From Onchocerca lupi (lineage: Eukaryota; Nematoda; Chromadorea; Rhabditida; Onchocercidae), in the NCBI GenBank assembly GCA_028564675.1, contig JAOVVO010000152.1:1-64000 (forward strand): a stretch of 64,000 bases of DNA. The letters are read 5' to 3'. Under the pieces are notes generated by a model that saw only the letters and a program-made list of their open reading frames with translations, had not been told where the DNA came from and did no database searches. The position numbers were made by a program, and so were the translations under genes. Of this stretch, positions 13,162 to 25,981 are shown in pieces; the first letter of the stretch is position 1; each line of letters begins with the position of its first letter.

Positions 13162-15432
13162 AAGAGTGAGCATTTTATTTTGTAATTCTTTTCATTTTTT
13201 TAATTGGGTCATTCACAAATATGTTTTAACTTTGGATAATCTTGGCATCATGGATTTAACTAAACTATATTATTGAATACGTATAATTTAGTTGTGTCTT
13301 TGATGAGTTAATAACTGTATAAACCTCATATAAATAATTCTAAAATCTCTTTTGTGCAGAATTTGGCAAAGTGCTGAAAATGTGTTTTTTTTTTTTTTTT
13401 TTTTTTTTGTCGGTTTCGTTCATATTTCTTAAATATTATATCGTCTTTCTTCTTATTTTTATAACTCGAAAACTTTCCTAATTAAATTCAAAATATAATT
13501 TAATTTTCGATCGCTTGAAATAACATTTTATTCTTCAAAATACTCACTGCAATTTTGAATTATGAACTTAAAATCCTTTTTTTTCTCGGATTTTCAAAAT
13601 TGTAACATCTTAATATCAGAAAATTTTTAAATTTTATTCCATATATTCCTAGTCGCACAGTATTTTCAACCTTTGCCTGTTACGACAATCTTAGATTTAT
13701 CTAAAAGAATTGATTTTTATTGGTAACATTAGTAAACTGACTTAAGTTTTATCTTATTTGGTCTGATCGCGCACACTTGCACAACTTTTGTTTATTTCTT
13801 ATCTTGTCGGCTTGTGCAATAATGGTTATGTCACCTTTCCTTGGATATAAAATAGGACTTTTTTAAATTTCATTCTTCAGTCCAATTTGAATAATTTGAA
13901 GACAATGCTCTTTTTTTTTTCCAAATATTACTGCTTCGCATCATGTTTGTGACTCACTGTATGTTGTGTTCATTTTCGAAATTTCATAAAATGTAAACAG
14001 ATTGTTATTGTTCATGTTTCGCTTTCATATGTTCTTGCTTTAGAGTTAGAAATTGTGCATTTTTTTTTTTTGTTTTTCATTCCAAATTTGATTTTTTGCA
14101 TATTTTCATATTTGATTTCTTTCATTGTGCGATGTGTAATATGAATTTTGAAATAGCGATTTTCTCCTATCTTATGCATTTATTTATCATGCAGAAAACT
14201 TTTACACCACATTTTTTGCAATATTTTAATTTTAACTTTTTACCGTGACAATTTTTATTTTGCTTCCTTCTTTTAAATTTCAAAAATTCTTAATTCTGAA
14301 TTTAGAATTTTTGCAAATCTGAAGCTTTTGTTTGAAATCTCAAAATTTGTCCAAGACATCGTTTTAATCGGGTGGTTACCAAGACATCGTTTTAATCGGG
14401 TGGTTAATGTAGAAAATCAAAGTTGATTTGGATTAGATTTAAGATCCCGCTTTCTTTAGGAAACAAAAGGACTGAAATTTTTTATTAAAAACTACTCTCG
14501 TCAGATGGATGAAGAAGATTAAGAAAAGATGAAATAGATAATTACTTGTTTTCTTATGGATATAGGCAATTTTTTAGGACCAGATATCTGAACTTTCTGT
14601 ATATTTTCATTTTAATCTTATAATTTCATTTCTTTAAAATGTGTGATAATTGTATTCCTATTTTTATGCCAAATTTAACTATATTCTTGATTTCAAGTCA
14701 CTCTTTCGGAACAGAGAAATTCAAATTTGTTAAATAAAAATAACGATAAATGATAAATACAGGGTAAAACGTATTTTTTTATTTTTTGCAAATAGAAAGT
14801 CTTGTTCTTATCATTGTTCCGGTAGAGAATATTGTGCTAGATTTTGAATCGTACTGTTTTCAACAATCAGTTAAATATTCTTCCAATTGTATATTTATTT
14901 CCTTTTTAATTTTTTAATGGTTTATTTAGATATTTGCTTATAATTAAAATTTTTGGAAGAAAAAGAGAAATGAATTCATTATTTACATTTGGTATTGACA
15001 AATTGTTAAACGTTTGCTTGGTTTAATTTACCAACATTTGCGCATTTAATGATTTCTTTCTTTTTTTTTTTTTTTTTTTTTTTTTTCAAGAGCAATCAAT
15101 AGTTAACCAAATTCTATTAATATTCTAATAAATCTTTCAAACAAATACAATTCCTTATTAATCTTAAAATAGCAAAACGTTCGGAATTTAATTAAAAAAT
15201 CAAGACTATACTGCTAGATTGGTGTTCGAGAAAGATTTTGTCTTATCGTACTCCTAATGGATGTAAAACACCACAATACTCAGAAGTAAATTTATAGTGA
15301 GGAGTTAATTTTCAAAAAACCTAAACCTTACTTGATTTTGATGAAATTTGTATTTCGAGAAGCTTGGATTGTCAGGTTTTCAAATAAAATTTTCAGGTGA
15401 GTATAAGTATTGGGATTTTCATTTTTTATATC
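13162..15432. other. Intergenic: adaptor 3' flank and TXNL1 5' flank
   Basis: No coding exon is seen. There are poly-T tracts near 13386-13409 and at 15061-15086 and an exact 28-bp tandem duplication (14351-14406). A TTTTCAG acceptor ends at 15396, 36 bases before the TXNL1 ATG, and is a candidate trans-splice site. Confidence 0.55.
14351..14406. repeat. Exact 28-bp tandem duplication
   Basis: Two identical adjacent copies lie at 14351-14378 and 14379-14406. Each starts CCAAGACATCG and ends GGGTGGTTA. The identity suggests a recent slippage or duplication event in non-coding DNA. Confidence 0.95.
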
Positions 15433-17716
15433 ATGGTTGTTCATCACTGCAATTCGGATGCAGAATTTCATGGATTTTTGGCCAGTGCTAAAACAAAACC
15501 TGTTATTGTTGATTTTTTTGCAATTTGGTTATTATTCAATAATTTCTTTTATTTCAAATTTTGACATCGATAATTTTATTTTCTTTTTGCCGGAAAGAAT
15601 AACTCTAAACTTCTTTTAGCACGATTTTGGAATTTTCAGTGAAAGATTTTGTTTTTCTTGTCTCAAATATTGTTTTTATGAAAATAAAAGACATCTTTCA
15701 AATGCTTCCAAACTTTCAAACTTCCATAAGTTCTTTTTTTTTTTTTTTTTACTAGTCAATTTAGAAACTTTTCCACTCTCACAATAATGGATGCTTGTAT
15801 TTCTTTAGAATAAATCTTATATTATGTAAAATTCAATCATCTGGAATATAATTGATCATTTATATTATTGAAGGTGTGGACCATGTCGACGAATAGCACC
15901 GATATTTGAACATCTTTCCAATCGATATTTAAATATTGTATTTGTAAAAGTAGACGTTGATAAGGCAAAGGATTTATCGACACAACAGGGAGTTACTGCA
16001 ATGCCTACATTCATTGTATATATGAATAGGTATTATTATTGTTTCTGAAATTTGACTCTTTTAATTTAAAATATGCAACTTTTACTAAGATACTATTTAT
16101 AGCTTGAATAATCAAATACCAAATATTGAACTAAAAAACGATTACGAAGATCATGTTAACAAAAATAATTTAAAACTAGATAATAAATTGAAATTTAGTT
16201 GTTGATATGCAAAAATAGAATAACGGATTTCCTTTTTTTTTGATAAAATTTGAATTTAGAGTGAAGGTCGATCTTTTGCGCGGTGGTGATCCAGCTGCAC
16301 TAGATGCTTTGGTTAAAAAATGGTCGGAAAATGCACCGAAAGAGGACAGTCCAGTTGCAGGACAAACTGATCTCATAACTTTTGTTGATAAAGCTCAAGT
16401 GGAATGCTTGAATGAGGATGATGATGCAACATTGAGGTTCGTGAAGTTGCAAGATTTCAGTTTTTATAAAGGATGATTTTTCAATTTGATTCGACGATTC
16501 TATCTTCTGCTTTGTTATTATATTCTAACAGATGTAAAAATGCTTCTTCTGAAAAAATGATTTTCAGTCTTCCATTACAAAATGAAACCATCATTTGATG
16601 GGAAGGTATATGTCATAAGCTCTTGAACTGTCTCATTTTACCATACTTTAAATGAAATATGAAGTATCTTTTATGTAGTAATGTACATGAGAAATTTGCA
16701 CAGCTAATATCATTAGTTACAGCCAATTGTTGCTTTGTATTCAACATTAATTAAAAAATGGAATATATGGCGATTAATTAAGGTATTTATTTTCTGGTGA
16801 TAATTTCCATATTTCAGGAATCTTCTCAATGGTAAAGGTGTGCTCAAATCCGATTGCGATCCTCAGCTTATTATATCGATTCCATTTAATCAGCCAGTAA
16901 AAATCCATTCCATTTATCTGAAGGGCAGAGGTCCATCGGCACCAAAAACAGTTAAAATTTTCACTAACCTTGCAAATATCCTTGATTTTGATCGAGCAAC
17001 AGGTGCTGAAAGTGTGCAAACGATTTCGTTTTCCGAAAAGGTACGCTTTCATGAATATGGTATTATCTGTTGTTGCATTTTCAGTTAACCAATGGATAGA
17101 TAAAAAGAGATTTTTGGGAAAAAAAAAGTTTGAAGTAAAAAATTAATATCAAAATATTTATTGTATAAAATAACGTAATTTTTTGCTATTCCGACAGTTT
17201 AAAGTATCATTTTGTTTACAGCGAAAACAATTATTAGAAAAATTTTTTTTTCCAAGGAAACTGAATTTTTAGACTATCGATGGAGAATTGTACAATTTAC
17301 GTTATGTGAAATTCCAAAGCGTAAAAAATATACAGTTGTTTGTGGAAGATAATCAAGGTGGAACCGAAAATACAACGATCGAAGCTCTTCGCCTTTATGG
17401 AACTCCACTTTCTGCAACAAATATGCAAGATTTTAAACGAGTTAGTTCATTACACTTCAAGTTTCAGTCCCACTAATTTCAAGATAATAATCGAAATTTC
17501 CTCTCGAAATTGAATCACAGCGGATTTTTTCTTCAGAAAGAGAAGAGAATATGCTTTAGTGTTTTAGATAGATGAGCCCAAAATGGAAATGTTTATTTCA
17601 CCGTTATGTCTGTTTGACTATTGCTGCGTCTCTGATTTATACAAAATTCTTTTCTGTTCATCATTTTATTTTTTTCCTTTCAGGTTTCTGGTAAAGTTGG
17701 TGAAGTTGGACATTGA
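15433..17716 (+). CDS. TXNL1: Thioredoxin-like protein 1 (thioredoxin plus PITH domain)
   Basis: Exons: 15433-15527, 15874-16029, 16260-16436, 16818-17040, 17273-17440, 17684-17716 (283 codons plus TGA; human TXNL1 is 289 residues). Residues 1 to about 105 form a thioredoxin fold, and the redox motif CGPC is at residues 33-36, with its preceding Trp codon split across intron 1. The cis-proline region reads VTAMPTF. A PITH domain follows (about residues 115-275), the proteasome-interacting module that docks TXNL1 on the 26S regulatory particle; LLNGKGVLKSD, HSIYLKG and LRYVKFQSVKNIQLF are typical. TXNL1 is a cytosolic and nuclear proteasome-bound disulphide reductase. The chosen ATG gives the expected N-terminus (VVHHCNSDAEF...VIVDFFA). 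AATAAA at 17849-17854 is a plausible polyadenylation signal. Confidence 0.95.
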
Positions 17717-17848
17717 TAGTTGGATCTACGAGCTCATCCTAATAAGAGTTTTACTGTTCTAAAAGTAAATTTGAACGAAAATGATACTGTCCATGTGTGC
17801 ATGCTTTATATTCCATCCTCCTCATGATACAATCCATTTTTATTTTTG

Positions 17849-17854
17849 AATAAA
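17849..17854 (+). promoter_or_regulatory. Polyadenylation signal AATAAA for TXNL1
   Basis: A canonical AATAAA lies 133 bases after the TXNL1 stop codon. It is followed by a T-rich stretch, as expected for a cleavage and polyadenylation region. Confidence 0.6.
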
Positions 17855-18191
17855 GCAATTGCTTACTGTTGTTTTTTTTTCTGAACGTTAGCACATTTGG
17901 TATTTATTGCTATCAAAATATTCATGTCTGTTTCTATAAAAATTCGAGGAAAAACAGGAACAGTGTTTGAACTGATTAAAGGAGACTTATTCGGATATTA
18001 TTGTTTAATGATGCAGTTTTGCTGATTACTTGCGGTATCATAAGTACTATGATAAAATAACATGTACTTCAGCATACTTAAGTGCTAGATGAAGATTACT
18101 ACTTTAGTTATATCATGCTTCATTAAATACTGTTGATGGAATCAATAAAACATGATAAAGTAGCTTTTTAAACTGAATCTAAGAATTAATT

Positions 18192-18229
18192 GGAGATCTC
18201 AAATTTAGAATTCTAGATTTGAAATCTCC
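18192..18229. repeat. Hairpin with 16-bp arms and GAATTC loop
   Basis: The left arm GGAGATCTCAAATTTA (18192-18207) pairs with the right arm TAGATTTGAAATCTCC (18214-18229) at 14 of 16 positions. The six-base loop is itself palindromic. It lies between TXNL1 and COG1. Confidence 0.8.
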
Positions 18230-18801
18230 TTTTCTACAAAATTATTCGGGATTTCCTCCTTGAAATAAGCTAAAGTTATGGGATTAGTTTCTAGGATAAA
18301 ACAGTTCCATAATTTACGACATGCAAGTAGTGAAATCGAGTGCATTATTGGAGCGGTGCAAATATTCTGCAATTAATTTGTTAGTTGAAGGGTTCGATGA
18401 AATTAATTTGATTGAAATTGAAAAAATGATGTTGGAAGAACTTATGCAAGGTTTTGTGGATTTATTCAGAGATATTTTCAAACTGATGTGGTGGTAGATT
18501 TTTAAGTCTTATTAATTCTAAAAATTTGAAATGCACATGTAATGAATGCTTGATTAAATTATGTTAACCAAGAAAGAGTAGAATAGACGTAAATCCGGAA
18601 AGGTAAAAGACAAAATAGTTTTGGTTTTTAATTTTTTTTGAGTGCCAAAGTTGTACTCTGAGTTTTAATTGTAATGTACTAACTTTTTTACTGCTATCTA
18701 TTTACATGGTTTCCAGATCAAATTTGAATTTCTTCCTTAAGAAGTCAAGTTTCCAGGATCAGCTGGTAAAAGGAAAAGAGAAATAGAGGTATAACAGCAA
18801 A

Positions 18802-21800
18802 ATGGATGTTGAACGTTTGATGCAAGATTTATCGATTGGTCAGCTGCAAGATATACATTCCAAACTTTGGTATTTTTTCAAATTTTCTTAACTATTGCAT
18901 TAGAGATGATTTAATCATTACAGCATTATGATTATTTTCCTCAACTTTTTTATACATCAAGAGATTCAGTCTTTTTTTGGCTTATTTTAAATTTTTTGAT
19001 TTTCATAGTGATTTATTGCAACTTCCTAGTAGGTAATATTATCCTTTATAGTTATTGAGAGCTCATTGATACAGTATCTTATTTTATCTTACTTTACTGA
19101 TTATTTCTCGTGAAAATGCTACATTTCCTTCAGTATCGTTCTTGTTTTCACTTTCTTTGCGATATTACAAGTATATATATTTTTTCTTTTACTTATAACT
19201 TTCTAATTCAGTGTGGAAATGGAAGAAAAAAAGGAAGAAATGCGACAAATGGTCGGTCGTCGCTATCGGGATGTGTTGGATGCATCTAATTCGGTTCGTC
19301 ATGTAATGCAAATTGCTGATTCATTGGTGGAGTGTATACATGATGTTCGAAATGTTGGAATTGATCGTTCATTCAGCACTGAACGTTTGATATCAAACAC
19401 AAGGCTTTGTCGTATATCAGCACTTTCGAAACTGTATTTATTGGTAACATATTTGTTTTTTCTTTATTTTTACTCAGTTTATTTTTGTATTTAATCATCT
19501 ACTTTGGTTCCACACTAAAATTAGCGTAGACGATTTTCATCGCAACGAAGAGCTAACATATTTTATTGCATGTTCTGCGATCCACATATTAACATGAAGC
19601 ATTGTTTCGAATATGTTATTTATATGAAACTATTTCTCATTATATTCTTGTAAACACTGATTGGTTCAACATTTGGTGTAGCTAATAAACATCTTGAAAT
19701 ACTATTATAAAACATAAATAGCATTATGTATAACTATTCAGATACTCTGTTTGCAAGAAATGTAGCTGAACTAACCGAAATACTAATATTTATTAAACTT
19801 CATTAGATGTTTGATAGTATTCAATCTAGTTATTTAGTTAGCTTTTGTTTTTTCAGATCGGTGAAAGTGATCCATTGTCAGATGCGTTTATTCTGGTGCT
19901 TACCGAATTGCTTCATCGTAATTTATCTACCGAGATTACTCAGTCAAAAAAGTTTTCACGTTTGGTTCATCAGATGTCATCGAAGCTTATACGAATACGG
20001 TTGAAGCTTGAAGATGAGTTTATCAGTGGTTTAGGAGCATTATCTTCCACAAATGAAACATTAAATCAGCTAGCAGCAATTGCAATTCTTAAAAATTGTT
20101 CAAATAAAGATTTATTGGATATTTTTATCAAACAAAAAATGGTCAGTGTTACTCATTTTCTATATATTGATTGGTTAGCCATCTTTTGTTCACTTTTGTT
20201 TGAGTTTATTTGACGGGCTTAGAAAATTTATGCTATTACAAGCTTTTTTCGGCAATAAATTAAGAAAAATATCTTATTTTTTAATATGGAAAGATAGTAA
20301 ATTATTGTGTCATGATAATGAAGCTAATTTTTCTAACATAAGTTACTTTTTTTCAATCTATAGTGATTCTTAGAAAAGCACAGGTTGTAAAAAGCTTTTC
20401 GTCAATTGAAAATAAGCCTTATATTTTCGGTTTTTGAAGTACCTTTATTACAAAAGATTGAAATGTTCATGGAAACATTTATTACAAAAGACTGAAATGT
20501 TTGACTGTTCATTTGAAATTTGTCGTTTCAGACAGCTATCAAGAAGGCATTGAACAGTTCGCTGTCGTTGATTGATTTGGTGTGGCAAGTTCGTCAAACC
20601 TTTGAATGTTTAAAGCATATTTTTGTTGATGATTACCTGACTAAAGTATTACAAACAATGTCCTCATCTCTTTGGATTCCGAGTATGCATATAACATAGT
20701 TTTATATCACGTAGAGTCGACAATAATTTCAATTTTTTGCATGAAATTTGATGTATTCTTTATTGAATAATGAGTTTCTTATGAAGTCATATGTTAAGTC
20801 TTTTATGATTTCAGTATTTATGCATTTGACTGGAAATAGCAGAATTATTCTAAATATTTTCCAGATTTCGAAATTATTTAATTGTGCTTTGTAAAATCCC
20901 TCTAATTTTAGAAGTATTGGAAAAAATGATGTGTGATGAAATACTCTATTTTGGAAAATGCATCAAAGCAGAAATCATAGAAACAAATAATCATTGCAGC
21001 CAACTTGCTTTGCCTCCTATCGACGAAAATTCTTTGTCTGCAGATTGCAATTCATTTCTGGACAGGTAATGCTAATGAATTGGAATATCAATGCAGATCA
21101 GGTTTAAACTTTTGGAGTGCAAAAGATTTGAAAGTTCTCATTTCTTAACTTATATTAACTGCCAAAAAAACTTTTTGCTTTACTCTCCGTGATTCGCAAC
21201 GGAAGATATTTTTTTTATGAATTTCTGCAACATTTCTAAAAAATACATTAGTTAAAATTATGTTACTTTCAGTATTTGTTCCGCATCGCATAACATCGTA
21301 AAGTTGAAATGTGATGTTATGGAAAATACATCTTCATTGATTGGTTTTATTAAAGTCCTTCTGGAAGCTTTTGCTGAAGTATGTTATGCGTTTCTGAATT
21401 TTTCATTCTCTAAATTTCTGTGTTTAATTGCGGGGAAATGAATCTTTCTTTTATGCTGAATCAAATGATTTGTTTGTTCGGATTCTCGAAGTTTTCTTTT
21501 CATAATAATTACTGTATCGCTTGGTTGCGATGTCAATTTTTTAATGTAATACGATATGAAGTGTTTATTTATTTATTTTATTATTATTGTTTTTTTTTTT
21601 TATTGGATATGTTTTTTGCATTTTTAAGAAGTGGCCTTTAGTTGGTGACAGCACGATAGTGTATCATCGGTTTCTCGGAAATATGGTCATTGAAAGATTC
21701 CAGGTTTGTTTGTCGATATGAAAATATCTTACTAGTGAATTTGATACAGTATCCCATTGTTAGACTGAGTCAGTGTACAATTCAACTAAGATATCGACTA

Positions 21801-24800
21801 TTTATTTCCAAAGCGATTCACTGCTTAAATGATATGAATGTCTGTGATAAAGATTTAAAATAGGGCCGATTCATGAATGTGTAGTGAGGAATGTTTTTAT
21901 TCTTACTAGTATTATTTCTTAAGGAATTAATCAACAATGATTTATCAGTGTTGGAACGAAGTCTTCTAGACAAAATTCCCAATATTTCGTGTCATCCATC
22001 AGCATTGTTCAAAAAACGAACTCCAAAACTTGATTCACTTCTTGCTATCGGCGTTTCACAAGAATTAATGAGGTATAATCCTTCCAGTTTTTAAAATAAT
22101 ATCAAAGATAAGAATTTTATAAGTGAAATTCAACCAAATTTCAACTTAAATTTTGATTTTACTTCAGTATTACCAAAGAATTTGATGATGGTTTGCATTC
22201 TTTATTGGATTTTATCAAAGAATATGAGACGATTGGTAAGGAGCAAACAGTAAATCAGATACGTGAGAAGTTCTGTGTTGCTGTCTTGGAAATGTTGAAG
22301 AGGTGAGGAGAATAATTACGGAATCAACTGCTTTAATATTTACAATAATATTTTTCCATTTGTAACAACAAGCACTTATTATTTCGTTCGACGTCATATC
22401 AAAAGTCATATCACGTATCACTGGATATGAAACATGCTAATCTTAATCAAAAGATATTTTTAATTCTCTGCCAACTCTCAAAATTAATGTGAGAGTTCTG
22501 TCCTTAACATCTTAATCAATAGGTTGTGTACCATTGTGGAGGATTTTGGTACTTCGGATGATAGTTCAAATAATTCACATTCCGATCGTGCACTATGTAT
22601 GGCCAGAGTTTATATTGCTTTGATGCAATCTTGTAACTCATCCATTTCCCTTTCAATGTCAAAAAACACGGAACGTATTATGGAATGTGCGAGAATGTTA
22701 CGTGAGAGTGCTGAAAAATCATTTTGGTACGATTCCATTTTCTTCAAATCCGTACATTTTAAAATAGCTTTATTAAATTTTCACATGTTTATTGATTTGT
22801 AACTGTTTTTAATTTTAAATTCAAATAGTGCAACAATATTTCTGAATACTATTAGCAACATTTATCAAGTAATTTGCGTAATATTTTCATTCCATATAAT
22901 GGATAATAATTGGTGATTTTGATATTAAATAAACTGAAAATAATTATTGAATTGCTATTGTTATGAACTATTTTACCTTTGTTTTAGTATCAGAAAAAAA
23001 AATATTTAATCTGGATTTTTTTTTCTTGAGAATGAAACAAGTCAAGATTTCGATAAAAATGCTATAAGAATATCTTTCGTGTTTACGATAATTAAGCCGT
23101 TTCTTTTACAGTGCTTATCTTGATGTGATTATTGAAGATTGTGCTGAAGAGAATGAATTAAAGAAACTGACTGAAATATACAGTGATCCGTTCATTTTCA
23201 TATCACATTTGCAGGTTTGTCATTAATAATACAGCTTTCCTGTGCGATTTCACGAATATTTGCTGATTTGTTTTCATTATTTTCATAAAGGAAGTGAAGT
23301 TGATTTATATATTTTATTAAATTTGAATTTGTCTACTTGCTTTTTTTAATTGCACATTCGAATTAAATTTCAATATTGCAGGAATTTGAAAAATTGGAAT
23401 TATCAGAAATTGGCATAGTGGAAGTGCCTGTACAAATTAGTCGAATTTTATATTCTTTTCTTTATGATTTGTGTCAGAAGGTAAGTTTTGTGACATGATG
23501 AATTCGGAAAGAATTGTGTAATTGCTTGCTTCAAGTCTCTTCCGCTACTACTTATTCGGGATACTTTGTTGATGATTCTTTTTAGAGTACTCTTTCATTC
23601 CTTGTAATCATAAGATGTATAAATTGACGAATGTCATCATGTTCAAAATGTAAGAGTGTATACTAGATAACTGCTGGAATTTCTTAGCAAAATAAAGCCA
23701 TTTTTTTTTCATTTTTAAAAGAAAAGATGTCGCTTATAATCCATTCAGAAAAGATTATGGTTCATTTTAGAAGAAAAATCCGGATTCAAATTTCAGATCT
23801 CCAATGATTCCTTTGGTTATTTATGTACAAGAAATATTCGATCACACATTTCACAGCATCTTGAACAATTATTTTTTCCGATATATTCCGTCGTTGCTCA
23901 TTCTAGTGTGGAACTACCATCTCGAATTGCTCTGCAATATCTTTTTGATATTCGTTTCTTGAGTATTATTCTGCCAAATGGTGGTATGCGTCCGCTAATT
24001 CCTCTTTTAGAAGCGAAACTGGACCCGTTTGATTTGAGTCTTGTCTCTAGTCCGCTTGGGAAAAATGCTCGAATAGCAGCTCAACGTCATTCGGTTCGTA
24101 TCATTTGTTCATTCATGTTCTCCGCTGTGTTGTTTTCTGGTTTTTAGATCGAAATTGCATGGAAAATTAAAAAGTTTTGACTCACTTGAGTAGAATAAGA
24201 TGAGATGTAATCCCATTAAATCCGAATAAATCTGGTGATGCCATCGCTGTTAAGTCTCGATTACTTAAACAGATGACTAGGGCGACTTTTTCGTAGTCCC
24301 AAATAATATAATTTATTATCCTTCTCTTTTCAAATATTTGCAATCTTTATTTTTCCGATCATTTTTGCGCATTTGCTTTCGGATGTAATAATTAACAAAG
24401 AGCTCTCGTTGAGTGCATCTTTCTCGGCTGTTGTTGATATCGTACCTCGGCTTAATGATGCACCACGTCTTACACATATCCCGCGTTTAACAAAAAATAA
24501 GGTAAGTAATAGTCGAAATATCGAAAAGTACGATGTCATTCAGTACTACTTCTATCAAAAATTGACTGGAGCTCTTTAGGCGCTTCAAACTTATTGAACG
24601 AAGTATGATTTATTTGCATTATTGGCTTATTTTTTCAGCATTCAGCAAATTATCCAAAAAAGATCTCAATTTTCAATTTCCTTCAAAATTTTCGGAATTT
24701 TTTTAGAAGCTCGATGATATATCAACTTCAACTGGTGTAGCAGTTGGAAAAAAGAAAGAATCAAGAATTCAACAGCAGCAGCAACTAGGAAATATTAAAG

Positions 24801-24859
24801 CTACACCATCATTTTCATCATTTTATAAAATCTCTACAAGCTGGTTCGGAAGCAATTAA
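18802..24859 (+). CDS. COG1: Conserved oligomeric Golgi complex subunit 1
   Basis: Exons: 18802-18869, 19212-19443, 19857-20141, 20532-20682, 20912-21065, 21273-21378, 21629-21703, 21924-22072, 22168-22302, 22523-22726, 23112-23214, 23382-23480, 23797-24093, 24403-24501, 24707-24859 (769 codons plus TAA). COG1 is a subunit of the eight-part tether that guides retrograde vesicles within the Golgi. The N-terminal block EEKKEEMRQMVGRRYRDVL matches the most conserved part of COG1. Near the C-terminus ALQYLFDIRFLSIIL and EAKLDPFDLSL match the family's second signature. The protein is shorter than human COG1 (980 residues), mostly in the poorly conserved middle. Two splice sites are weak: the donor GTCAGT after exon 3, and the junction between exons 13 and 14 (donor GTTCGT, acceptor AAAGAG). 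That part of the model is less certain. AATAAA at 24935-24940 follows the stop. Confidence 0.92.
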
Positions 24860-25981
24860 AACTAGTTGTGTGGGATTCTTGCACATATCTCAAATTTCCA
24901 TAACTGTGATAATTACTTGTGCCGTTCATTTGATAATAAATAATTTATTTACTTTGTGAACTTTTCATAACATTATAATAAAAAATTTTCTTTCAAATTT
25001 TCAAACGAAATGATTTCATATCTCCACTTTTTTTTGTATTACTGATGATACCACTGGAAGATGTAATGAAATGAATCTTCATAAGAAAGAAAAAACCATT
25101 TAATTACAGGTTTTATTTCTTGGAAATTTTCCAGAAATAAAAGTCACTACTTGCAATTTATCGAACTGGATAAGTCAGTTCAAAACTTCTCACTCACCAA
25201 ATGCTCAATCGGATAGATTAAGAAGGAATTCAAAACTTCTCAGCTTCCATACATTAATTTGGAAAAGCGACGATTCACAATTTCTCGTCCCCAATAAAAG
25301 TTCTCAATTCTTAATTTCTGAAGACTGATTTAAAAAAATTAAGCCCTCATGAAGATCCCTTTTACGTTTTCCAATATCATCACGAAAATGAAAATTGATG
25401 AAGGTATGAGACGATCTTTCACCACCGTATCCTAAAATAAACTAGTATTCCTGCAAGTTATTTGGATGTCTGCATATCATGAATTAAGAAGCACTCTATC
25501 TATTTCCTTTATCTAATTTGCTGTTCGATTTGTGCCTAGTTTATCAGTATTGCAATTCACTGCTTAACATTGTATCGTCAGGCTAGGAACAGGACTTGGA
25601 CGTAAACGTAAACAGTAGAGCAATTAAATTCATTAGCTTCTACTAATAAAATCTTTCCAATATTCGGAACTAATCATCGAACTTAAACCTTTATTTCGTG
25701 AATTTAATTTGCTTTTGCCATTTTATGACGTTGGATAAATTATTCTAACAATATTAAATGCTGATTTTGGGAGGGGTAAAAAATCTAGTGATAACATATC
25801 TATATAATCCAATTTGATATGTCTCATAGATTAGTATAAAAAAAAAAAAAATATTTTAATGATAGGTAGGAGAAAAATATACATTTCGAAATGATTGATT
25901 AACAGGGAGAAAGTAAAACAAAACAAAACGGCATTTTAATATGAAAATAAAATGCAGTAGAAAATATCTTAAATGCGTGAA
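24860..25981. other. Convergent 3' spacer between COG1 (+) and PIGU (-)
   Basis: About 1.1 kb separates the two stop codons. An AATAAA at 24935-24940 probably serves COG1. The rest is AT-rich with no supported gene. Confidence 0.6.
24935..24940 (+). promoter_or_regulatory. Polyadenylation signal AATAAA for COG1
   Basis: A canonical AATAAA lies 76 bases after the COG1 TAA. Confidence 0.6.

Larger units (their letters stand above)
17717..18801. other. TXNL1 3'UTR and spacer to COG1
   Basis: This holds the probable TXNL1 poly(A) signal (17849-17854) and a hairpin with a GAATTC loop (18192-18229). A TTTCCAG acceptor ends at 18756/18757, about 45 bases before the COG1 ATG, and may be its trans-splice site. 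No other gene is seen. Confidence 0.5.

Noticed and set aside
15020..15042. Sequence resembling nematode spliced leader SL1 (GGTTTAATTTACC...)
   Set aside because: It matches SL1 only with an insertion and several changes, has no following donor plus Sm-site structure, and is not next to a 5S rRNA gene. It is probably chance in AT-rich DNA.
16176..16376. Minus-strand frame over TXNL1 exon 3
   Set aside because: It is a shadow of the TXNL1 coding strand.
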